DNA of 52,813 nucleotides from Nitrosomonas sp. Its GTDB lineage: Bacteria > Pseudomonadota > Gammaproteobacteria > Burkholderiales > Nitrosomonadaceae. The position numbers and the translations under genes are program-made. The stretch lies in assembly GCA_021774265.1 (NCBI GenBank), contig JAJFJG010000066.1, positions 1 through 52,813 of the forward strand. Reading direction: 5' to 3'. The notes beneath the pieces were generated by a model that made no database searches, was not told the origin of the DNA, and saw nothing but the letters and a program-made list of their open reading frames with translations. Shown in pieces: positions 19,423 through 28,862 of this stretch; within the stretch, counting starts at the first letter, position 1, and each line of letters begins with the position of its first letter.

Positions 19423-20187
19423 ATGAAGCTACGTATATTAGGTTGTAGTGGTGGTATAGGGAGTGGTTCTCTGACGACGGCTATGTTGTTAGATAGCGAT
19501 ATATTGATTGATGCTGGTACTGGTGTGGGTAGTTTGAGTCTGGATGAGCTGGTTGGTATTGATCATATCTTTGTTACGCATGCTCATTTAGACCATGTGG
19601 CAACGATCCCTTTTCTGGTTGATACGGTGGGTTGTATGCGTGACAGGCCTATAACGGTGCACGCATTACAACCAACAATTGAAGCCTTAACGCAGCATTT
19701 GTTTAATTGGTCAATATGGCCTGATTTTTCAAAAATTCCTAATAGTTGTTCTCCTTATATGCAATTCGGTATCTTATCGGTGGGAGAAACGGTTGAAATC
19801 AACGGGCGGCAAATAACGACATTGCCTGCGAATCATACGATACCTGCAACAGGTTTTCAGCTGGACTCGGGTCAAGCGAGTTTAGTTTATACCGGTGATA
19901 CGACAACTAACGATTCCCTATGGATGATTGTCAACGAGATCAAAAATTTACGGTATTTAATTGTCGAGTCTGCTTTTAGTAACGAGAAAAAAAATATCGC
20001 AATCCGCTCAAAGCATCTATGTCCCAGTCTGCTTGCTGAGGAACTTGAAAAGTTAACGCAAAATGTTGAAATCTACATTACGCATTTAAAGCAAGGTGAG
20101 GCAGATTTAACAATGCGTGAAATACAGGCGTGTGCTGGTAAATTTAATCTCCATAGGCTAGTAAACAGCCAGGTATTTGAATTTTAG
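19423..20187 (+). CDS. Class II 3',5'-cyclic-nucleotide phosphodiesterase
   Basis: A 254-residue metallo-beta-lactamase-fold protein. The HAHLDH motif (His53, His55, Asp57, His58) matches the class II PDE signature HxHLDH, and a second metal ligand lies in YTGDTTTND. The family hydrolyses cAMP and/or cGMP. The N-terminus KLRILGCSGGIG fits the family. It sits 21 bp upstream of the GAF-domain ATPase gene, suggesting a local second-messenger circuit. An RNase Z-like hydrolase is the main alternative. Confidence 0.82.
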   Translation: MKLRILGCSGGIGSGSLTTAMLLDSDILIDAGTGVGSLSLDELVGIDHIFVTHAHLDHVATIPFLVDTVGCMRDRPITVHALQPTIEALTQHLFNWSIWPDFSKIPNSCSPYMQFGILSVGETVEINGRQITTLPANHTIPATGFQLDSGQASLVYTGDTTTNDSLWMIVNEIKNLRYLIVESAFSNEKKNIAIRSKHLCPSLLAEELEKLTQNVEIYITHLKQGEADLTMREIQACAGKFNLHRLVNSQVFEF

Positions 20188-20208
20188 CGACTTCTGGAGA
20201 AAAAAAAG

Positions 20209-22581
20209 ATGGATACGGAAACGACGGTAAAGCCTTCAAATAATAATCTTTCAGACATCAGTAATAAGTTAGATTTTTCTAAGAATCTGCAGGGAGTTAC
20301 GAACAAAATACATGCAGCCAGCAATATTGATGAAATTATGCTGGAGGTAAGTAAAAATATTTGTACCTTATTCAATGCGGATCGCCTGACCATTTACTCG
20401 TTGAGTAAAGACAAGACATTTATTACTTCTAGAGTAAAAACAGGGCTTGATTCGTTCCAGGATTTAAAGCTGCCAATTACCGAATATAGTGTTGCTGGTT
20501 ATGTTGGTCTGAATAAAGAAATTGTTAATCTTGAAGATGTTTATGATAAGAGCGAATTAAAGAAGCTGAGCGCGCAATTAAGCTTTTTGCAGGAAGTCGA
20601 TAAGCGTACGGGATATCGCACGAGGCAGATGCTAGTGGCACCCATACTAGATGCTGAAGATGATGAGTTAATGGGTGTTGTTCAAGTTATCAATAGTAAA
20701 GATAACAAACCCTTCTCTGAACTTGTGGTTGAGGGTGTGAATGAGATTTGTCAAACATTGGCCATTGCTTTTAAGCAACGTCAGAGTCAACCGCAAATTA
20801 TTAAGTCAAAGTATGATTACTTGATTGCTGATGCGGTAATTTCTGCGGCTGACTTTGAGTTGGCGACGCGTTCAGCGCGTAAGAAAGGTTGTGACTTAGA
20901 GGAAGTTTTGATTGCTGACTATCATATCCAGCCGGCATTAATTGGTAAGGCCTTGTCTGCTTATTTTGATGTCAAGTATGAACCCTTCCGAGCTGACCGA
21001 CTCAGGCCGATGGATTTGCTAAAAAACCTGAAGCGTGACTATGTGAAGAGTAATGGGTGGGTTCCAATTGACGAGACACCAGGTGGGCTAGTTATTTTAA
21101 CGTTAGACCCTGAAATGATTCAATCTCAGCGCGTTGTTAATAATATTTTTCCCAAACGAAAAATTACCTATGCGGTATGTACAAGCCGTGAATTTCAGGC
21201 GACGCTGGATTTGTTCTACGGTAGCAATCTAGAAGATAGCGGTAATATTAACGAAATGTTGTCGGGTCTTGAGGAAGATTTTGAAGATGTGACTAACGAG
21301 GTTGATGATACATCAGCAGCCTCTGATAATGAATTGGTGAAGCTGGTTAATAAGATTATCGTTGACGCCTACAAGATGGGCGTATCTGATATTCATGTTG
21401 AGCCATATGCAGGAAAAGAAAAAACCAAAATACGTTTCCGTAAAGATGGTTCATTAATGCCTTATATTGAGATTCCCGCCAGTTATCGTAACCCATTGGT
21501 GACACGCATCAAGATTATGTGTGACTTGGATATTTCTGAGAAACGACGGCCGCAAGATGGCAAAATTAAATTCAGGAAGTATTACCCGCTAGATATTGAA
21601 TTGCGTGTCGCCACCATTCCATCTGCCGGCGGTCTCGAAGACATTGTTATGCGTATTCTGGCCGCAGGTGAACCGATTCCACTCGATAAAATGGGGTTTA
21701 CCGCACATAATCAGGAAGAACTTAAGAAAATTATCAGTAAGCCATACGGCTTGTTCTTCGTGTGCGGCCCGACCGGTTCGGGTAAAACAACCACGTTGCA
21801 TTCCATTCTGAAACATCTCAACCGCGCTGAAACTAAAATATGGACGGCAGAAGATCCCGTTGAGATTACCCAGAAAGGTTTGCGCCAGGTGCAAATGAAT
21901 GTCAAAGCGGGACTGACTTTTCCGGTAGTCATGAAGTCGTTCTTACGAGCAGATCCCGACATTATTATGGTGGGTGAGATGCGTGATAAAGAAACCACCA
22001 GCATTGGTATTGAAGCGTCACTCACCGGTCACTTGGTATTCGCTACGTTGCACACTAATAGCGCACCAGAATCTGTTATACGCTTGTTGGATATGGGTAT
22101 GGATCCGTTTAATTTTGCTGATGCTTTGCTGGGAATTTTGGCGCAACGTTTAGCAAAGCGTTTGTGTAAATGTAAAGAATCCTACGTTGCTAGCGAGCAT
22201 GAAATGAAAGCGTTGTTAACGGAGTATTGTGAAGAGTTAAAAAATATTGATCGCTTTAAAGCAGATCCAGACGCCGGTTACAAAGAGATAAAAGATAATT
22301 GGCTCAAGCAATACGGCGACGATCAAGGTCAAATTACTCTGAGTAAGGCGGTGGGTTGCGATGCTTGTGCGGGTACGGGTTTCTCAGGGCGAGTCGGTTT
22401 GCACGAATTACTAACCGCAACAGACGCACTGAAGAAGAATATCCAGGAACATGCGCGTGTGGCGGAAATGGTCGTGACCGCGTTAGGTGATGGGATGCGT
22501 ACGTTGAAACAGGATGGGATAGAGAAAGTATTGCAGGGAATTACAGATATTCATCAGGTTCGGGTAGTGTGTATTAAATAA
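20209..22581 (+). CDS. GAF-domain PilB/GspE-family secretion ATPase
   Basis: 790 residues. An N-terminal GAF domain (about 25-185) is followed by an MshEN/T2SSE-N-like region (about 200-320) and a GspE/PilB ATPase core (about 370-790). Walker A is GPTGSGKT at 520-527, the Asp/Walker B box DPDIIMVGEMRD starts at 582, the His box LTGHLVFATLHTNSAPE follows, and metal-binding cysteines lie in CKCKE and CDACAGTGFSGR. The family polymerises type IV pili or type II pseudopili. The GAF domain is not part of canonical PilB, so this may be a regulated or alternative extension ATPase. It faces pilA across a shared terminator. A linker (residues 345-375) is rich in Asp/Glu. Confidence 0.9.
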   Translation: MDTETTVKPSNNNLSDISNKLDFSKNLQGVTNKIHAASNIDEIMLEVSKNICTLFNADRLTIYSLSKDKTFITSRVKTGLDSFQDLKLPITEYSVAGYVGLNKEIVNLEDVYDKSELKKLSAQLSFLQEVDKRTGYRTRQMLVAPILDAEDDELMGVVQVINSKDNKPFSELVVEGVNEICQTLAIAFKQRQSQPQIIKSKYDYLIADAVISAADFELATRSARKKGCDLEEVLIADYHIQPALIGKALSAYFDVKYEPFRADRLRPMDLLKNLKRDYVKSNGWVPIDETPGGLVILTLDPEMIQSQRVVNNIFPKRKITYAVCTSREFQATLDLFYGSNLEDSGNINEMLSGLEEDFEDVTNEVDDTSAASDNELVKLVNKIIVDAYKMGVSDIHVEPYAGKEKTKIRFRKDGSLMPYIEIPASYRNPLVTRIKIMCDLDISEKRRPQDGKIKFRKYYPLDIELRVATIPSAGGLEDIVMRILAAGEPIPLDKMGFTAHNQEELKKIISKPYGLFFVCGPTGSGKTTTLHSILKHLNRAETKIWTAEDPVEITQKGLRQVQMNVKAGLTFPVVMKSFLRADPDIIMVGEMRDKETTSIGIEASLTGHLVFATLHTNSAPESVIRLLDMGMDPFNFADALLGILAQRLAKRLCKCKESYVASEHEMKALLTEYCEELKNIDRFKADPDAGYKEIKDNWLKQYGDDQGQITLSKAVGCDACAGTGFSGRVGLHELLTATDALKKNIQEHARVAEMVVTALGDGMRTLKQDGIEKVLQGITDIHQVRVVCIK

Positions 22582-22585
22582 TGGT

Positions 22586-22721
22586 GGATGGGTGCAACCC
22601 TGCAATCTACCCTAGAGGATAGAGGATATTAGGTCGCAATGAAAAAAAACACACCTCATAAATGAGGTGTGTTTTTTTTGTTTGATAGCTTTGGTCGTAG
22701 ATTGCTGGGTTGCACCCATCC
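22586..22721. repeat. Inverted pair of REP-like palindromes flanking a terminator
   Basis: The arm at 22586-22610 (GGATGGGTGCAACCC, then GCAATCTAC) matches the reverse complement of 22697-22721 at 24 of 25 positions. Each arm contains its own small hairpin (GGGT-GCA-ACCC). This layout resembles a pair of REP sequences (BIME-like), a dispersed repeat type common between convergent genes. Confidence 0.65.
22642..22679. terminator. Bidirectional rho-independent terminator
   Basis: A perfect 10-bp stem CACACCTCAT/ATGAGGTGTG (22650-22659 and 22662-22671) is preceded by eight A and followed by eight T, so it can end transcription from the ATPase gene on the plus strand and from pilA on the minus strand. 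Confidence 0.9.
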
Positions 22722-22747
22722 TACATGTTGTAAAATTGTTTGGTTGG

Positions 22748-23203
22748 TTAGCAGATCTTGCCAGCACCACCAGCAGCAGCTAGACAGCCACCTGTTACTG
22801 CCCAAGTTACTCCTCCAGTTGCAGCAACAATAGTTGGGGTGATGACATAAGTATCGGCAGCCTGTATACCTTGGCCTGCAACGGGTGTGACAGTTATTAC
22901 GCCAGCGCCGCCAACGGTCAGAGATGTAACTATCCCTTGAGCGCCCATGTCATTTGGAACTTCAATTGCAGCACGTGCACCACTTGCTGGGACTAGAACA
23001 ACGCCACCATTGTTGCAATTTCCAGTTTGTACACATAATTCGACAGCTGTTTTGTATGGAGCCGTAGCATTAACAACTTCGGTGAACCGTGCTTTTAGAG
23101 TGTAACTTTGATAAGCAGGCACAGCTACCGCAGCCAGAATACCAATAATAGCCACAACAATCATCAATTCAATCAGTGTAAAACCTTTTTGTGTTTGTTT
23201 CAT
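22748..23203 (-). CDS. pilA: Type IV major pilin PilA
   Basis: A 151-residue type IVa pilin. The prepilin leader MKQTQKG is cut before Phe8, and the mature N-terminus [20 protein letters not shown] has the invariant Glu5. [15 protein letters not shown] continues the alpha-1 helix. Two cysteine pairs are visible: CVQTGNC in the middle and [14 protein letters not shown] at the C-terminus, the latter forming the D-region. Strong Shine-Dalgarno AAGGAG lies upstream of the ATG, with a sigma-54 promoter further upstream. The prepilin peptidase gene is not in the window. Confidence 0.95.
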   Translation of the reverse strand: MKQTQKGFTLIELMIVVAIIGILAAVAVPAYQSYTLKARFTEVVNATAPYKTAVELCVQTGNCNNGGVVLVPASGARAAIEVPNDMGAQGIVTSLTVGGAGVITVTPVAGQGIQAADTYVITPTIVAATGGVTWAVTGGCLAAAGGAGKIC

Positions 23204-23259
23204 GGGTGATTCTCCTTAAGTGTTAAAAACGACACATCTAGTGTGCTTGGTTTTGTATA

Positions 23260-23275
23260 AGCAGGAAGCGTGCCA
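23260..23275 (-). promoter_or_regulatory. Sigma-54 (-24/-12) promoter of pilA
   Basis: On the minus strand TGGCACGCTTCCTGCT matches the consensus TGGCAC-N5-TTGCW except for one base, with exactly 10 bp between the GG and GC elements. It lies about 57 bp upstream of the pilA start codon. Transcription from sigma-54 with the PilS/PilR two-component system is the known pattern for pilA in gammaproteobacteria; those regulators are not in this window. Confidence 0.85.
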
Positions 23276-23357
23276 GAAGTTGTAAGTGTTAAAAATTAAT
23301 TAATAATAGCTGTATTGGTGAAATGATAGGGTTAGTTATGCAAATTTCAATTAAAGC

Positions 23358-26138
23358 TCATTGCACACCAAATACTTCACGCCATAACTGCAACACAGCA
23401 CTATTTGCTGCGTTTAAAGCAATGATCTCAGGGCGGGTGAGGTTTTGCAATTGATCTTCTGTGGGCGATGCGCTTGTTAGTTCTGTGTTGCCGCTTAGTC
23501 TCAACCGGTGTTGAATGCGCCGGAATTCACGGTACGCGATACTCGCTTTTTCTGCGCTGTCTGTTTGAATGAGCGCTAATTTCCCCGCCAGTTTCAGTAA
23601 TGCAATGTTGCCAATATTACCCGTTAAGATGGGGAATTTGCAGGCATGAGCTAGGACAAGGTATTGCACAATAAATTCAACGTCAATAATACCGCCACGG
23701 CTATGTTTGATGTCCGCTGAAGCGGCGGATTTAGGTTGGGCGTTTAGCATTTTTGTACGCATGTTCAAAATGTCTTGTTTTAGCAGTATTAAGTCACGTT
23801 GTTGACAAAGAATTTCTTTGCGTGTTTGTTCGAATATCGTTTTAACATGAGGATCACCGGTTATAAATCGTGCGCGGGTTAATGCCTGGTGCTCCCATAC
23901 CCAAGCTTGTTCGCGTTGGTATTGTGTGAATGCATCGGTTGCACATACAAATAGGCCGCTAGCACCGTTGGGACGTAAACGTAGATCGGTTTCATATAGT
24001 AAGCCAGTTGAAGTTTGGCGTGTGAGCCAAGTATTGATACTTTTGCCAAGCTTGGTATAGATTTCGGGAGCGTCAGGGTGGCTGTCGTCATAGAGAAAAA
24101 CAAGATCGAGGTCAGATGAGTAACCGAGTTCCTTTCCCCCTAGTTTCCCATAGCCAATAATGGCAAAGGCAGGTGTATTACGGTGGCGTTTTTTTAATCC
24201 TGACCAGGCCAGATTTAACACGGTTTCTAATACCAAATCTGCGAGTACGGTTAAATGATCGCTGAGTGTTTCCAAAAGCATATCGCCTTCCAGGTCGTTG
24301 ACTAGCAATTGGAACACTTGAGCATGTAAAAAGTGACGCAAATGGTCCATTCGCCACTCAATTACGTCATCTTTTGGGTTGTTGTCGTGATTGAGTTCAT
24401 CAATGAGTTGTTGTTTGATTGCGATCCAATTAGGTGTAACACGAGCTGCATCGCCTTGTAGTAGCTCATCCAGTAGGATTGGGTGCCTGCCGAGATAGTC
24501 GCAGGCCCATTGACTGATGCTGGCCAATTTGGCGACGCGTTGTAGTGTGTGCGGATGTTCTTGTAGTAGTGATAAGTAGGGTGTGTGTTGGCTAATTTTT
24601 TCGAGTAATTGCAGCATTCGTTCTAGTGTGGCTTCAACGAGCGGAAACTTTGCAATGACTTCAATCAATGTGGGGATGAGAGCATTGATTTTTTTTTGGT
24701 TAGATTCATGAAGTTGATGATAGCTGCTGCTGTTATAGAATTTTTGTAGGCGCTGAGAAATTTTTTCTGGTTCAGTAAAGCCCATAGTGCTGAGTTGGGT
24801 TGTTGTTTCCTTGGTTTTGGCTTTGTCTTCGGCTTGTGCTTGCCATAAATGTGAAAATATATCGTGTGTCGAAGGTTTTTTAGGTGCTGCAAAGATTGAT
24901 TCAAAGTGGCGGGTTACATTCATGCGGTGAACATCAAGGTTTTGCAAAAAGTTGTCATAGCTTTGAAAGCCCATAGCAGAAGCGATCAATGTCTGGTCTG
25001 TTGTGTTTTTAGATAAAGTTTGTGTCTGCTGATCATCAAGGTACTGCAAGCGATGCTCAAGTTTACGCAAGAAATGATAAGCATCGATAAGCTCGGTGAC
25101 GGTTTGTGTGTTTAGTTTATTTTTCTTTTTTAAACGTGGCAGGACGGCAAGTGTTGGGCGGATGCATAGATCAGTATCGCGTCCGCCACGAATTAATTGA
25201 AAAACTTGCGTAATAAATTCAATTTCACGAATGCCGCCTGGCCCTAATTTTATATTATCGTGCATTTCACGGCGCTCTACTTCTTTACGTAGTTGTGCGT
25301 GCAGGCGACGCATGGATTCATAGGCGCCAAAATCCAGATATTTTCGGAACACAAAAGGTCGGGCGATTTGTTCCATCAGTTTAGACTCACTTTCATTGGG
25401 TCCGGCAATGACGCGGCTTTTAATCCAGGCGTAGCGTTCCCATTCTCTGCCTTGTGTGAGAAAATAATCTTCTAGCATGGAAAAACTAATAGCGAGCGGG
25501 CTGCTCACTCCATAAGGGCGTAATCGCATGTCAACTCGAAATACATAACTGTCTATCGTATAGTCATTGAGGCTGGCGATCAGTTTTCGGCCTAAATATG
25601 CAAAAAAAGCCTGGTTGGAAATGGATTTTGTGCCATTGGTTTCGCCGTCTTCTGGATAGACAAAAACTAAGTCCACGTCAGAGGATACATTTAACTCTCT
25701 GCCCCCTAGTTTTCCCATGGCTACGACAAACATTTGTTGTGTTGTGCCACTTTCGTCACCAATTGGATGACCAAAACGGTTTGGGTTGACAAGCCAGGCT
25801 TGATGATGTTTTAGTGCAAAATCAATAGTAACTTCTGCGAGATTGGTCATGCTGGCCATGACCTCTGGCAAATCAGCCAAACCAGCAAGATCACGTACGG
25901 CTATACGTAGAAATACCCGCTTGCGTAATACGCGTAATGCTTGATTTAATATTGTCTCGTCTAGATTGTCGTTTGTATGCGAATCTAAATATGCCTGCAT
26001 TTCTTTCCTGAGATAAGGATGTGATAGATTGTCAATGAGGCTTGTTCGTAAATAGGGTTCGCTTTCAAGCAAGCGTTGTGCATATCGGCTATAGGGTAGA
26101 GTGGCCTCGAGTATTGCCTCCGGCGATGTGTGTGTCAT
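23358..26138 (-). CDS. glnE: Bifunctional glutamine synthetase adenylyltransferase/deadenylase GlnE
   Basis: 926 residues, close to the usual 940-950. Two nucleotidyltransferase domains are visible: the N-terminal deadenylase motif GKLGGRELNVSSDVDLVFVY and the C-terminal adenylylase motif GYGKLGGKELGYSSDLDLVF. Each is followed by a GlnD PII-uridylyltransferase-like helical domain with KLGPGGIREIEFITQVFQL and HSRGGIIDVEFIVQYLVLA. It adjusts glutamine synthetase activity in response to PII. Divergent from the nitrilase gene. Confidence 0.96.
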   Translation of the reverse strand: MTHTSPEAILEATLPYSRYAQRLLESEPYLRTSLIDNLSHPYLRKEMQAYLDSHTNDNLDETILNQALRVLRKRVFLRIAVRDLAGLADLPEVMASMTNLAEVTIDFALKHHQAWLVNPNRFGHPIGDESGTTQQMFVVAMGKLGGRELNVSSDVDLVFVYPEDGETNGTKSISNQAFFAYLGRKLIASLNDYTIDSYVFRVDMRLRPYGVSSPLAISFSMLEDYFLTQGREWERYAWIKSRVIAGPNESESKLMEQIARPFVFRKYLDFGAYESMRRLHAQLRKEVERREMHDNIKLGPGGIREIEFITQVFQLIRGGRDTDLCIRPTLAVLPRLKKKNKLNTQTVTELIDAYHFLRKLEHRLQYLDDQQTQTLSKNTTDQTLIASAMGFQSYDNFLQNLDVHRMNVTRHFESIFAAPKKPSTHDIFSHLWQAQAEDKAKTKETTTQLSTMGFTEPEKISQRLQKFYNSSSYHQLHESNQKKINALIPTLIEVIAKFPLVEATLERMLQLLEKISQHTPYLSLLQEHPHTLQRVAKLASISQWACDYLGRHPILLDELLQGDAARVTPNWIAIKQQLIDELNHDNNPKDDVIEWRMDHLRHFLHAQVFQLLVNDLEGDMLLETLSDHLTVLADLVLETVLNLAWSGLKKRHRNTPAFAIIGYGKLGGKELGYSSDLDLVFLYDDSHPDAPEIYTKLGKSINTWLTRQTSTGLLYETDLRLRPNGASGLFVCATDAFTQYQREQAWVWEHQALTRARFITGDPHVKTIFEQTRKEILCQQRDLILLKQDILNMRTKMLNAQPKSAASADIKHSRGGIIDVEFIVQYLVLAHACKFPILTGNIGNIALLKLAGKLALIQTDSAEKASIAYREFRRIQHRLRLSGNTELTSASPTEDQLQNLTRPEIIALNAANSAVLQLWREVFGVQ

Positions 26139-26253
26139 TAGCTGTATGTGGATCCACTATGGAATTGTATTGTCTCATGACCGGTTGGTTCCTTGATAGT
26201 GGATTTGATTTCGATGATAACTCAGAGGATGTTAGAATCATGCACTTGAGAAG
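26139..26253. promoter_or_regulatory. Divergent glnE/nitrilase region with inverted repeat
   Basis: Contains the inverted repeat ATCCACTAT (26152-26160) / ATAGTGGAT (26196-26204) and a short palindrome GTGGATCCAC near 26148. No confident promoter was recognised. The repeat could be an operator; this is speculative. Confidence 0.35.
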
Positions 26254-27195
26254 ATGGGTGGTGTCGTTGAAGAAGTGGATAATATACGACCTAATTTTTT
26301 CTGGGTTGCTAAACTAATGGCAGGGTTAATGCAAAAAAATACCGACAAACTTGATAAACTAGCTCCGAAAAAAGATGAAAATGATGGGAATTTTAAGGTC
26401 GCTGCTATACAGATGGCATCAGGTTCGAGTGTTTCTGCTAATCTGGAAGAAGCTGAGAGATTAATTTCAGGAGCGGTATCTGAGGGTGCTAAGTTGGTCG
26501 TGTTACCCGAATATTTCAGCATCATGGGTGTTAAAGATACGGATAAGCTGGTAGTGCAAGAACGGCCTGGTGATGGAATGGTTCAGTCATTTTTGAGTGA
26601 AACATCCAGGCGCTTAGGTATATGGCTAGTGGGTGGATCTGTGCCGTTAGCGTCTCCTGATCCAAGCAAGGTATATAATAGTAGCTTGGTTTATGACGAA
26701 AAGGGTAAGCAAGTAGCACGTTATGACAAAATTCATTTATTTGGCTTGAAGCTTGGCAATGAGCGTTTCGCTGAAGAAAAAACGATAAAAGCAGGAAGTA
26801 AAGTAGTTACTGTAGAATCACCTTTTGGTTGTATTGGGCTTTCAATATGTTACGATCTGCGTTTCCCTGAGTTGTATCGTATGATGGGGAATGTCGATAT
26901 TATTCTTGCGCCGTCAGCTTTTACAGCAATTACCGGCAAAGCACATTGGGAAACATTGGTTCGTGCGCGCGCTATTGAGAATTTGGCGTACATTATTGCG
27001 CCAGCGCAAGGAGGCTATCATGTTAATGGCCGTGAAACTAATGGCGATAGCATGATTGTTGACCCTTGGGGCGTAATAATGAGTCGTTTGCCACGTGGCT
27101 CGGGTGCCGTGATGGCAGTGCTTAATAAAGAGCGTCAGGCCAGTTTGCGCACAAGTCTGCCAGCATTAGAGCATCGTTGTTTGTATCATAGTTAA
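26254..27195 (+). CDS. Nitrilase-family carbon-nitrogen hydrolase (Nit2/omega-amidase-like)
   Basis: 313 residues. The Glu-Lys-Cys triad is visible as Glu86 (VVLPEYFS), Lys159 (YDKIHLFG) and Cys199 (SICYDLRFPELYR). The conserved core begins at FKVAAIQM (residue 47), so the first 46 residues are an unusual extension. ATGs at 26317 and 26332 give more typical lengths, and none of the three has a strong Shine-Dalgarno, so the start is uncertain. The gene precedes tldD, a pairing seen in many proteobacteria, although the yhdP gene often found upstream is absent. A role in repairing deaminated glutathione or hydrolysing omega-amides is likely by family. Confidence 0.88.
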   Translation: MGGVVEEVDNIRPNFFWVAKLMAGLMQKNTDKLDKLAPKKDENDGNFKVAAIQMASGSSVSANLEEAERLISGAVSEGAKLVVLPEYFSIMGVKDTDKLVVQERPGDGMVQSFLSETSRRLGIWLVGGSVPLASPDPSKVYNSSLVYDEKGKQVARYDKIHLFGLKLGNERFAEEKTIKAGSKVVTVESPFGCIGLSICYDLRFPELYRMMGNVDIILAPSAFTAITGKAHWETLVRARAIENLAYIIAPAQGGYHVNGRETNGDSMIVDPWGVIMSRLPRGSGAVMAVLNKERQASLRTSLPALEHRCLYHS

Positions 27196-27299
27196 GCCTG
27201 AAAACGAAAGTTATTTGCTAAAACAGCGTTGTGTTGTTAGTAGTTAACTATGGTTTTAGGTTTTGTTATTTTGTTGGCTAAATTATAAAGTCGGAAATT

Positions 27300-28769
27300 A
27301 TGGCGATTGAAAGTACCATCCAAACAGATGAGTTTTACACCATAGCAGATAGCTGCTTGTTGGCACCTTACAATATTAATACGGCGAGTTTGCAGCAAGT
27401 TTTTGGCCAAATATTAACGCATAAAGTTGATTACGCAGATTTGTATTTTCAGTATAACCGTTCTGAAGGTTGGGCCTTAGAAGAAGGTATTGTTAAATCG
27501 GGTAGTTTTAACATTGATCAAGGTGTTGGCGTGCGTGCGGTAAGTGGAGACAAAACAGCTTTTGCCTATTCTGATGATATTAGTATACCCGCGCTAGATT
27601 CTGCGGCACAAGCGACGCGCGCCATTGCAAGTCAAGGCGGCACAAGTGCCGCACAAGTCGCTAAACGAAATATGCTAAAAGAGGGTAGTCTCTATTTGCC
27701 GCAGGATCCGATAGCTAGTCTTAAAGATGCGGATAAAGTAGTGTTGTTGGAGCGGATTGAGAGCTTTGCTCGCGCACTCGATAACCGAGTTATTCAGGTC
27801 ATGGCTTCACTCGCTGGAGAATACGAAGTCATTTTGGTGGCACGAAGTGATGGTTTGTTGGCGGCAGATGTAAGGCCATTGGTTCGCTTGTCGCTGCAAG
27901 TGATTGTAGAAGACGATGGTCGTCGTGAGCAAGGAATGGCCGGCGGTGGTGGACGTTTTGATTATGCTTATTTTACCGACGATATGTTGCGTGATTATGC
28001 TGAAAAGGCCGTTCATCAGGCCGTTGTAAATCTGGATGCAAAATCGGCTCCGGCCGGTGCTATGACTGTTGTATTAGGTAGCGGTTGGCCTGGTATTTTG
28101 TTGCATGAAGCAATTGGTCATGGGTTAGAAGGTGATTTTAATCGTAAAGGTAGTTCAGCATTTTCAGGACGTGTTGGTGAGCGCGTAGCCGCTCCCGGAG
28201 TGACCGTTGTCGATGATGGTACTATTGCACAACGGCGCGGGTCTTTGAATATTGACGATGAAGGGAACCCTACGCAGTGTACTGTACTAATAGAAAACGG
28301 CATTCTAAAAGGCTATTTGCAAGACAGTTTAAATGCGCGGCTGATGAATTTGCCTGTGACGGGGACTGGTCGTCGTGAATCATTTGCACATATTCCGATG
28401 CCACGTATGACCAACACCTATATGTTGAATGGTGATAAAGACCCGGAAGAGATTATAGCTTCAGTTAAGCATGGCTTATATGCTGTTAATTTTGGCGGTG
28501 GTCAGGTTGATATTACTAGTGGTAAGTTTGTTTTTTCAGCAGCAGAAGCCTATATGATAGAGGATGGGAAGATTTCTTATCCGGTGAAAGGTGCGACATT
28601 AATTGGTAATGGCCCTGATGTATTGACGCGTGTTTCTATGATTGGAAACGACATGGCACTTGATCCCGGGGTGGGTACTTGTGGAAAAGAGGGGCAAAGT
28701 GTTCCCGTGGGTGTCGGTCAGCCGACATTGCGTGTTGATGGGCTGACAGTTGGTGGAACGGGTAGTTGA
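27300..28769 (+). CDS. tldD: Metalloprotease TldD
   Basis: A 489-residue subunit of the TldD/TldE zinc protease that matures modified peptides and helps degrade CcdA. The metal-binding HEAIGH motif is at residues 269-274 in [15 protein letters not shown]. The C-terminus has [20 protein letters not shown]. Its partner gene tldE (pmbA) is not in the window. GGA lies a few bases before the ATG. Confidence 0.95.
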   Translation: MAIESTIQTDEFYTIADSCLLAPYNINTASLQQVFGQILTHKVDYADLYFQYNRSEGWALEEGIVKSGSFNIDQGVGVRAVSGDKTAFAYSDDISIPALDSAAQATRAIASQGGTSAAQVAKRNMLKEGSLYLPQDPIASLKDADKVVLLERIESFARALDNRVIQVMASLAGEYEVILVARSDGLLAADVRPLVRLSLQVIVEDDGRREQGMAGGGGRFDYAYFTDDMLRDYAEKAVHQAVVNLDAKSAPAGAMTVVLGSGWPGILLHEAIGHGLEGDFNRKGSSAFSGRVGERVAAPGVTVVDDGTIAQRRGSLNIDDEGNPTQCTVLIENGILKGYLQDSLNARLMNLPVTGTGRRESFAHIPMPRMTNTYMLNGDKDPEEIIASVKHGLYAVNFGGGQVDITSGKFVFSAAEAYMIEDGKISYPVKGATLIGNGPDVLTRVSMIGNDMALDPGVGTCGKEGQSVPVGVGQPTLRVDGLTVGGTGS

Positions 28770-28862
28770 CGAAAAGAGTTTGTTTTTTTTTGTTAAAATT
28801 CGTAGTTCAGCAAGAATTGTAATTTATTTTTATTTGTTAATTGATATTGGGATGCAGAAAGC

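Noticed and set aside
21589..22025. Overlapping antisense reading frames inside the ATPase gene
   Set aside because: They are shadows of the conserved coding strand with no start site or homology.
26042..26317. A plus-strand reading frame across the glnE start
   Set aside because: It runs antisense to conserved glnE codons and has no recognisable domain or ribosome site.
28770..28862. Attenuator leader before ilvB
   Set aside because: A T-run is present but there is no GC stem and no leader ORF rich in Ile/Val/Leu codons.
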